From UBA5862 sp002408105 (GTDB taxonomy: Bacteria; Pseudomonadota; Gammaproteobacteria; Pseudomonadales; UBA5862): a stretch of DNA of 5,205 nt. Positions within the stretch are counted from its first letter, which is position 1; each line of letters begins with the position of its first letter. This document shows, in pieces, positions 1 through 4,715 of this stretch. A model generated the notes under the pieces. It was given only the letters and a program-made list of their open reading frames with translations, was not told the origin of the DNA and ran no database searches. The stretch lies in contig JAXHVB010000033.1 of NCBI GenBank assembly GCA_034189125.1, forward strand, positions 1 to 5,205. The letters are read 5' to 3'. The translations under genes and the position numbers were made by a program.

Positions 1-1073
1 TGTCGGAAGGTGCCAAGGCGATGTTCGAGCGGTATCCCGAGACCTTCCGGATGCACGTTTACCCGACCCGACGTTCAGCATCCAATCCGCAAAAGGTCTA
101 CGACTGGAACTACGAAAACGCCTTAAATGCCGAGTTGACCGACGATGGAAAGTACGGGCTGCTCAACGTGGTGGGGGGCAACCCGTTCCCGATTCCGCAA
201 AGCGGTGCCGAGGCGGTTTGGAACCACACCATCCGCTACCGCTCGGACGGTGAGATCTACTACGCCAACCAGGCTGTGGTGGAAACCGATGGTGGCTACG
301 TGCTGAACGTACAGTACCGGGAACTCAGCTATGCGTATGGCACCGTTTGGTACGAGCCTGAGCGCAACAACATCTTGCTGCGGGCAATCCAGCGCACCGA
401 GGCGCCACCGCGCTTGGCCGGGCAGATGACGCTGAGTGTAGCGACCATCAACCCCACTGTGGAGCCGGCCATGGCGTGGAGCTACAACCCTGGGCAGCGC
501 CGCGTGCGCCGCGCACCGGAGTATGCTTACGATGCACCGACTGCCGATGGCCTCATGACCCGTGATCAAAGCGATGGGTACGGTGGCGCACTCGACCGGT
601 ACAACTGGACGCTGCACGGCAAGAAGGAAATGTACATTGGCTACAACGGGTACAACTTCCAGGTGGACCAGTCTGAGATCCGTGAAGAGGACATGATCCT
701 TCCCGGTCACCTGAACCAAGACCTGGCCCGTTATGAGCTGCATCGGGTTTGGGTGGTCGAAGCCAACGTGAAGCCCACAGAGCGCCACATCTATGCCAAA
801 CGGGTGTTCTACATCGATGAGGACAGCTGGACCATTGCCCAAGCGGACATCTATGACGGCCAAGGAAACCTCTGGCGCTACCAAGATGGCCAGATATTCA
901 ACATGTACACCATTCCGCTGATGACGACCACGGTGCAGGCCACTTACGACCTCAACTCTGGACGGTACTCTGCCGAAGGGTTGGACAACCGCTATCCGCC
1001 GAGGGACTATACCTACTTCCAGCCGCCCAGCTACTGGACTCCGCAGCGGCTTCGCACCATGGGGGTTCGCTGA
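1..1073 (+). CDS. DUF1329 family periplasmic protein, type A copy 1 (5' end outside window)
   Basis: Seen: an open frame with codons starting at position 3 runs from the window edge to TGA at 1071-1073. It aligns without any gap to residues 105-460 of the next gene (constant offset 1930), so about 104 N-terminal residues, including the signal peptide, lie outside. The ATG at 21 is an internal methionine (Met in AKAMFERYPETF), not the start. Family hallmarks are present: NPGQRRVRRAPEY, DGLMTRDQ, LARYELHRVWVVEA, FYIDEDSW and the C-terminal YWTPQRLRTMGVR. I count 27 substitutions in 350 residues against copy 2 (92% identity). Known: DUF1329 proteins are exported to the periplasm, belong with LolA-like lipid carriers, and commonly neighbour DUF1302 outer-membrane proteins. 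Inferred: a periplasmic carrier or accessory protein for a hydrophobic compound; the ligand is unknown. Odd: the first 121 nt are identical to copy 2, while the rest is about 81% identical. Confidence 0.93.
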   Translation, partial: SEGAKAMFERYPETFRMHVYPTRRSASNPQKVYDWNYENALNAELTDDGKYGLLNVVGGNPFPIPQSGAEAVWNHTIRYRSDGEIYYANQAVVETDGGYVLNVQYRELSYAYGTVWYEPERNNILLRAIQRTEAPPRLAGQMTLSVATINPTVEPAMAWSYNPGQRRVRRAPEYAYDAPTADGLMTRDQSDGYGGALDRYNWTLHGKKEMYIGYNGYNFQVDQSEIREEDMILPGHLNQDLARYELHRVWVVEANVKPTERHIYAKRVFYIDEDSWTIAQADIYDGQGNLWRYQDGQIFNMYTIPLMTTTVQATYDLNSGRYSAEGLDNRYPPRDYTYFQPPSYWTPQRLRTMGVR

Positions 1074-1076
1074 TTC

Positions 1077-1098
1077 CTTCTGGGATGACTCCCGGAGG
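1077..1098 (+). other. Hairpin immediately after the copy 1 stop codon
   Basis: CTTCTGGGA (1077-1085) can pair with TCCCGGAGG (1090-1098) around a TGAC loop. That gives nine pairs, two of them G-U. It begins three bases after the stop codon. No T-run follows directly; the nearest is CCCTTTTAG about ten bases on. It may be a 3'-end structure of the upstream transcript rather than a classical intrinsic terminator. Confidence 0.4.
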
Positions 1099-1123
1099 TC
1101 TTGGACCCTTTTAGAAAGCCAGG

Positions 1124-1147
1124 CGTGGCCGGGTGAACCCGGCCACG
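1124..1147 (+). terminator. Strong GC-rich stem-loop downstream of copy 1, possible transcript end
   Basis: CGTGGCCGGG (1124-1133) and CCCGGCCACG (1138-1147) form a perfect 10-bp stem around a TGAA loop, 51 bp after the stop codon. This is the strongest hairpin in the window. The bases that follow (TATCCCGAC) contain no T-tract, so it is not a textbook Rho-independent terminator. It could be a weak terminator, a block to 3' exonucleases, or a terminator aided by other factors. Its position at the head of the longest spacer suggests that copy 1 may end a transcription unit. Confidence 0.45.
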
Positions 1148-1266
1148 TATCCCGACAATTGACAACGCAGTGCTCAACCCAGTGATGACTTGATTTCCAG
1201 GTCAGTGGTTCCTGAAAAACAATAACAAGGATGCCCTGGTTTCAGAGGCAACCAAATATGGAGCCA

Positions 1267-1284
1267 ACGCATGGTCTCATGCGT
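1267..1284. repeat. Perfect 7-bp inverted repeat in the spacer
   Basis: ACGCATG (1267-1273) and CATGCGT (1278-1284) are exact reverse complements around GTCT. The left arm contains an ATG at 1271 that opens a 117-codon frame ending at 1624, so the hairpin would cover that start codon if the frame were translated. It may equally be a protein-binding site or have no function. Confidence 0.35.
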
Positions 1285-1528
1285 ACACGGGCAGGTTGAG
1301 GCGGTTCGTTCGCTGTTGGCACGCCAGCGATCGCACCAATACAGCAGCAGCTGTTTTCCCCACACCGGCCGGTCAGAGACCGCCCGATCCGCTTGCTTTT
1401 CCACTTTGCCCTCATTTTCTGTAGTACGCGAGCTTGCGCTTGCGCGGATTCCAGGTTTGTGTGATCTCTGGTGCGCCCCGCGGCGCGGCAGTTGTCCGGT
1501 TGCTGCGGCTTCAATCCGCCACCCGTAC

Positions 1529-1558
1529 TTGACTGATCGCAGGACTCAAACTTGTAGA
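1529..1558 (+). promoter_or_regulatory. Weak sigma70-like promoter candidate upstream of copy 2
   Basis: TTGACT (1529-1534, five of six to the -35 consensus) is followed after 18 bp by TGTAGA (1553-1558, three of six to the -10 consensus). Transcription would start near 1565 and give a leader of about 55 nt before the ATG at 1621. The -10 match is poor, so this is only a candidate. Another -35-like TTGACA at 1159-1164 has no acceptable -10 behind it. Confidence 0.22.
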
Positions 1559-1605
1559 ACCCACCGCGCCGGACATTGGAAGAAAAGCATAACAACAAAA
1601 ACTAC

Positions 1606-1611
1606 AAGGAG
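1606..1611 (+). promoter_or_regulatory. Shine-Dalgarno site that sets the copy 2 start
   Basis: AAGGAG lies nine bases before ATG 1621. An in-frame ATG at 1576 would add 15 residues (MEEKHNNKNYKESFT) ahead of the signal peptide and would place this strong site inside the coding region. The start at 1621 is therefore preferred. Confidence 0.85.
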
Positions 1612-1620
1612 AGCTTCACC

Positions 1621-3003
1621 ATGAGCCGCAAGTTGGATTGTCTAAAAGGTGCACTGGTTTACCCTACATTGTTAACCCTGCTTGCGGGCGCATCTGGCGT
1701 TGGGCACGCAAAAGTCTCGAAGCAGGAAGCAGACCGAATGCTGCCCGGTGGAGATTTGACTCCCATGGGGGCAGAGCGTGCAGGAAATGCTGCTGGGACA
1801 ATCCCCGAATGGACTGGTGGCCTCCCGCACAAGAACGTCCCCGTTGGCGAACGGCACGAGGACCTGTTCGCCGACGACGAAGTGCTATTCACCATCGATG
1901 CCAGCAACCACCAGCAGTACGCGGAGCAGTTGTCGGAAGGTGCCAAGGCGATGTTCGAGCGGTATCCCGAGACCTTCCGGATGCACGTTTACCCGACCCG
2001 ACGTTCAGCATCCAATCCGCAAAAGGTCTACGACTGGAACTACGAAAACGCTTTGAATGCCGAATTGACCGAAGATGGCAAATACGGGCTTCTAAATGTG
2101 GTGGGTGGCAACCCCTTCCCGATCCCTACAGATGGCGCGGAAGCCATCTGGAACCACACCATCCGCTACCGCTCGGATGGTGAAATCTACTATGCCAATC
2201 AAGCGGTGGTCGAAACCGATGGCAGTTATGTCCTCAACGTGCAATATCGTGAACTTGCCTACGCATATGGCATGGTCTGGCATGAGCCTGAGCGCAACAA
2301 CATCTTGCTTCGGGCAATCCAGCGTACTGAAGCACCTCCGCGTCTGGCTGGCCAGATGCAATTGATCGTTGGCACCATCAACCCCACTGTGGAGCCGGCC
2401 ATGGCGTGGAGTTACAACCCAGGGCAGCGCCGTGTTCGACGGGCACCGGAGTATGCCTACGATGCACCGACGGCCGATGGCCTCATGACCCGTGATCAAA
2501 CGGATGGATACGGTGGCGCACTCGATCGGTACAACTGGACCCTACACGGCAAGAAGGAGATGTACATTGGCTACAATGGGTACAACTTCCAAGTCGACGA
2601 GTCCGAAATCAAGGAAGCGGACATGCTGTTGCCCGGGCACATCAACCAGGACCTTGCCCGCTATGAGTTGCATCGCGTCTGGATCGTGGAAGCCAATGTA
2701 AAACCGGATGAACGCCACATCTATGCAAAGCGTGTCTTCTACATTGATGAGGACAGTTGGACCATCGCTCAGGTCGACATCTATGACGCACAGGGCAAGC
2801 TCTGGAGGTATCAGGACGGGCAGGTCTTCAACATGTACACCATCCCCCTCATGACCACGACCATTCAGGGCAACTACGATCTCAACTCTGGACGATACGC
2901 CGCCGAGGGATTGGACAACCGCTATCCACCACGCGACTACACCTACTTTCAACCACCAAGCTACTGGACTCCTCAGCGGCTGCGTACGATGGGGGTGCGG
3001 TAG
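1621..3003 (+). CDS. DUF1329 family periplasmic protein, type A copy 2 (complete, 460 aa)
   Basis: Seen: 460 codons, start fixed by AAGGAG at 1606-1611, stop TAG at 3001-3003. Residues 1-30 form a Sec signal peptide: SRK, a hydrophobic core around residues 10-28, and a likely cut after VGHA (30/31). There is no lipobox cysteine at the end of the core, so the mature protein should be soluble in the periplasm. The N-terminal DUF1329 signature GGDLTPMGAERAGN...GTIPEWTGG spans 43-67. Further blocks are NPGQRRVRRAPEYAYDAP..DGLMTRDQ (266-293), GHINQDLARYELHRVW (339-354), KRVFYIDEDSW (370-380) and YWTPQRLRTMGVR (448-460). The length of about 450-460 aa is normal for the family. Known: DUF1329 is placed with LolA-like lipid-binding proteins. 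Inferred: carriage of a hydrophobic compound between inner-membrane and outer-membrane partners. There is no catalytic motif, and the substrate cannot be read from the sequence. Confidence 0.96.
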   Translation: MSRKLDCLKGALVYPTLLTLLAGASGVGHAKVSKQEADRMLPGGDLTPMGAERAGNAAGTIPEWTGGLPHKNVPVGERHEDLFADDEVLFTIDASNHQQYAEQLSEGAKAMFERYPETFRMHVYPTRRSASNPQKVYDWNYENALNAELTEDGKYGLLNVVGGNPFPIPTDGAEAIWNHTIRYRSDGEIYYANQAVVETDGSYVLNVQYRELAYAYGMVWHEPERNNILLRAIQRTEAPPRLAGQMQLIVGTINPTVEPAMAWSYNPGQRRVRRAPEYAYDAPTADGLMTRDQTDGYGGALDRYNWTLHGKKEMYIGYNGYNFQVDESEIKEADMLLPGHINQDLARYELHRVWIVEANVKPDERHIYAKRVFYIDEDSWTIAQVDIYDAQGKLWRYQDGQVFNMYTIPLMTTTIQGNYDLNSGRYAAEGLDNRYPPRDYTYFQPPSYWTPQRLRTMGVR

Positions 3004-3009
3004 AAACAA

Positions 3010-3080
3010 TTCTAGAGCCGGTTGCAGTCGCCTTGGCTGCAACCGCATTGAGGGCTGGATGACCCCAGTGGTCTCTAGAA
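3010..3080 (+). other. Nested stem-loops in the copy 2-copy 3 spacer
   Basis: CGGTTGCAG (3019-3027) pairs exactly with CTGCAACCG (3037-3045) around a 9-nt loop, starting 15 bp after the stop codon. A second small stem is GACC (3061-3064)/GGTC (3070-3073). TTCTAGA (3010-3016) and TCTAGAA (3074-3080) are exact complements that could close both into a three-way junction. No T-tract follows. This is probably a 3'-end stabilising or attenuating structure. The 9-bp stem is convincing; the closing helix is less so. Confidence 0.4.
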
Positions 3081-3147
3081 CATGAGCCCGACCAAGGAGA
3101 GTGGTGCACGAAAAGTCTAGTAGTTCTCCTCTATACCCTATAAATAC

Positions 3148-3154
3148 AAAGGAG
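3148..3154 (+). promoter_or_regulatory. Shine-Dalgarno site of copy 3
   Basis: AAAGGAG lies seven bases before ATG 3162. The site is strong, and the protein begins directly with a signal peptide, so the start is well supported. Confidence 0.85.
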
Positions 3155-3161
3155 TACTGCC

Positions 3162-4559
3162 ATGAATGACCCGACACCAATATCGAACAAATGCAGTTTT
3201 CTTTGCTTGGTCCTGATCTGTTTCGGTTTGATCGTGCCGTGGAGCCATGCGAAAGTCCCTCAGAATCAGGCCGATCGATTGCTCCCGGGGGGAGACCTGA
3301 CACCCTCTGGCGCCGTCCGGGCGGGCAACGCCGAGGGCACCATCCCCGAGTGGACCGGTGGCCTGCCACTAAAGGTGGTACCGGTGGGCGACCGCCACGA
3401 CAATCCATTCAAAGACGACAAGCCGCTGTTCACCATCACGGCCGACAACCACGGTGCCTATACGGACAAACTGACCGACGGGATGAAAGCGATGTTCCGC
3501 AAGTACCCCGATACCTTTCGGATGCATGTGTACCCGACGCGACGCTCGTTCTCGATGCCAGAAAAGTTGTATGCCGAGACCTACCGAAACGCGACTGAAG
3601 TGATTTTGGTGAACCACGACAACTACAGCATGCGCAACGAATCCGGCGGTTATCCCACTGGAGGCTATCCGTTTCCCATTCCACAGCATGGTGCCGAGGT
3701 GGTGCTGAACCAGTCGATGCGCTGGATCTCCGACGGTGAAATCTACTATGCCAACCAGGCAGTTGTGGAAACCGATGGCAGCTATGTGGTGAACGTTCAG
3801 TACCGTGAGTTCGCTCGATTCAAGAGCAATCTTGATTTCCCATCTTCAGATACCCCAATCACTACCCGTGCCATACAAAGGGTCGAAGCGCCGCCCAGGC
3901 TGGCCGGACAACTTACGCTGAGCGTCGCATCAATGGACCCTTTGAATGAGCCCAACCGAGCCTGGACCTACAATCCTGGACAAAGGCGAGTGCGGCGGGC
4001 TCCGGAGTACTCCTATGACGCGCCCACAGCCGATGGCCTCATGACCCGTGACCAAACTGACGGATTTAACGGGGCGCTCGACCGTTACGATTGGCGGATC
4101 GTTGGCCGCAAGGAAATGTTCATCGGATACAACGGCTATGTCTTTCAGGAAGATCAAGCAGTGGTGCGCGAGGAAGACATCATTCAGGCCGGGCACATCA
4201 ATCAAGACCTGGCGCGATACGAACTGCACCGCGTATGGGTCGTTGAGGCGACTGTTAAGCCATCGGAGCGCCACTTGTATCCAAAGCGTGTGCTGTACAT
4301 TGATGAAGATTCTTGGCTCAACGCCGCATCCGATATCTATGACAATCAAGGGCAGCTCTGGCGGGTGCAAGACAGCGCGATTACGAACCTCTATACCTGT
4401 TTGACGATGACGACGACTTTTCAGGCAAATTACGATTTGGCATCAGGACGTTATGCCATCGAGGGACTGGACAACAAGTATCCGCCGCGGGATACCACCT
4501 TTTATCAACCTGCCGAGTATTGGACGCCCCAGCGCCTGAGGACCATGGGCATTCGATAG
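3162..4559 (+). CDS. DUF1329 family periplasmic protein, type B copy 3 (complete, 465 aa)
   Basis: Seen: 465 codons from ATG 3162 to TAG 4557-4559. The signal peptide is residues 1-30: polar start with Lys10, hydrophobic stretch FLCLVLICFGLIVPW, cut after SHA. Cysteines 11, 15 and 20 lie in it, but none sits in a good lipobox. The family signature GGDLTPSGAVRAGN..GTIPEWTGG spans 43-67, and the block NPGQRRVRRAPEYSYDAP..DGLMTRDQ spans 271-298. GHINQDLARYELHRVWVVEA, YIDEDSW and a YWTPQRLRTMGIR end follow. It is about 71% identical to copy 2 over the last 209 residues. It differs from type A by five extra residues in a Gly/Tyr/Pro-rich loop, ESGGYPTGGYPFPIP (160-174). Compared with type A, the stretch between NVQYRE and RAIQRVEAPPRLAGQ is also rewritten. 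Inferred: the same periplasmic carrier class, possibly with a different ligand or partner. It lies 158 bp after copy 2, same strand, and could be cotranscribed. Confidence 0.96.
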   Translation: MNDPTPISNKCSFLCLVLICFGLIVPWSHAKVPQNQADRLLPGGDLTPSGAVRAGNAEGTIPEWTGGLPLKVVPVGDRHDNPFKDDKPLFTITADNHGAYTDKLTDGMKAMFRKYPDTFRMHVYPTRRSFSMPEKLYAETYRNATEVILVNHDNYSMRNESGGYPTGGYPFPIPQHGAEVVLNQSMRWISDGEIYYANQAVVETDGSYVVNVQYREFARFKSNLDFPSSDTPITTRAIQRVEAPPRLAGQLTLSVASMDPLNEPNRAWTYNPGQRRVRRAPEYSYDAPTADGLMTRDQTDGFNGALDRYDWRIVGRKEMFIGYNGYVFQEDQAVVREEDIIQAGHINQDLARYELHRVWVVEATVKPSERHLYPKRVLYIDEDSWLNAASDIYDNQGQLWRVQDSAITNLYTCLTMTTTFQANYDLASGRYAIEGLDNKYPPRDTTFYQPAEYWTPQRLRTMGIR

Positions 4560-4590
4560 AGTCCAATGCGGGGCTTGCAAGAAGAGACCC

Positions 4591-4611
4591 CATGGTGCAC
4601 GAGGTGCCATG
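4591..4611 (+). other. Small stem-loop after the copy 3 stop codon
   Basis: CATGG (4591-4595) pairs with CCATG (4607-4611), and CAC (4598-4600) with GTG (4604-4606) inside it, leaving a two-base TG bulge and a GAG loop. It starts 31 bp after the stop codon. It is modest on its own, but it repeats the pattern of a hairpin soon after each stop in this array. Confidence 0.3.
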
Positions 4612-4615
4612 TTGA

Positions 4616-4659
4616 GGCGGAGTCGATGGTTTTGGGGTTTTGCCCGGAATCCATCCGCC
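4616..4659 (+). other. Longer bulged hairpin in the copy 3-copy 4 spacer
   Basis: GGCG (4616-4619) and GATGG (4625-4629) pair in order with CGCC (4656-4659) and CCATC (4651-4655), leaving a five-base bulge on the 5' side. The 21-nt loop can fold further through GGG (4635-4637)/CCC (4643-4645). No T-tract follows. This is a possible processing or attenuation element between cotranscribed genes. It was recognised by eye and no folding energy was computed. Confidence 0.33.
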
Positions 4660-4701
4660 GGACAGGGATGCAGCAACACTGCTTGAAAGATAACGATAAC
4701 C

Positions 4702-4707
4702 AAGGAG
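4702..4707 (+). promoter_or_regulatory. Shine-Dalgarno site of copy 4
   Basis: AAGGAG lies eight bases before ATG 4716. Just upstream is a tandem GATAAC GATAAC (4689-4700). The surrounding CAAGGAG-N-GCTTC closely resembles the copy 2 initiation region at 1605-1617. Confidence 0.85.
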
Positions 4708-4715
4708 CGCTTCGC

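Larger units (their letters stand above)
1074..1620. other. 547-bp spacer between copies 1 and 2, no convincing gene
   Basis: Read on both strands. The open frames here have atypical compositions (rich in Ser, Arg, Cys and Thr, few acidic residues) and I recognise no protein family in them. Contents: two hairpins at 1077-1098 and 1124-1147, a perfect 7-bp hairpin at 1267-1284, a 10-bp palindrome ACCGGCCGGT at 1364-1373, a small GC hairpin at 1472-1487 (GCGCC/GGCGC around CCGC), a weak promoter candidate at 1529-1558, and the copy 2 ribosome site at 1606-1611. The spacer is about 3.5 times longer than the two spacers downstream, which fits a transcription start for the 1621-5205 genes. No trace of DUF1329 coding sequence is visible. 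Confidence 0.6.

Noticed and set aside
123..884. Long open frame on the minus strand opposite copy 1, with similar ones at 2092-2499, 2542-3408 and 3930-4370
   Set aside because: They mirror the DUF1329 codons, recur opposite each paralog, have no recognisable domain and no ribosome site, and are explained by codon bias of the sense genes.
1327..1334. GCGATCGC octamer, the HIP1 sequence abundant in cyanobacteria
   Set aside because: I noted it only here, in the spacer, and the rest of the window gives no cyanobacterial signal.
1317..1335. TGGCACG resembling the -24 half of a sigma54 promoter
   Set aside because: The required GC of the -12 element is not at the correct 10-base spacing; the nearest is three bases too far.
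1534..1565. Minus-strand GTTTGAGTCC resembling a tRNA T-loop
   Set aside because: The flanking bases do not pair as a T-stem, and no acceptor, anticodon or D-arm can be placed around it.
1242..1598. 118-codon minus-strand frame in the long spacer, with another at 1174-1404
   Set aside because: I recognise no family, composition is low in coding signal, and the two minus-strand frames overlap each other in different frames. I see no support for either as a gene.
3139..3144. TATAAA resembling a -10 element just before copy 3
   Set aside because: No -35 match lies at the right distance (3116-3121 is TCTAGT), and a start about seven bases downstream would fall in the ribosome site, leaving almost no leader.
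3162..3254. Cysteines in the copy 3 signal peptide considered as a lipoprotein attachment site
   Set aside because: The residues before each cysteine do not fit a lipobox (for example VLIC), while a clear signal peptidase I site SHA/K follows the core.
4689..4700. Tandem GATAAC GATAAC before copy 4
   Set aside because: Only two units of six bases; it may be chance, and there is no matching element before the other copies.
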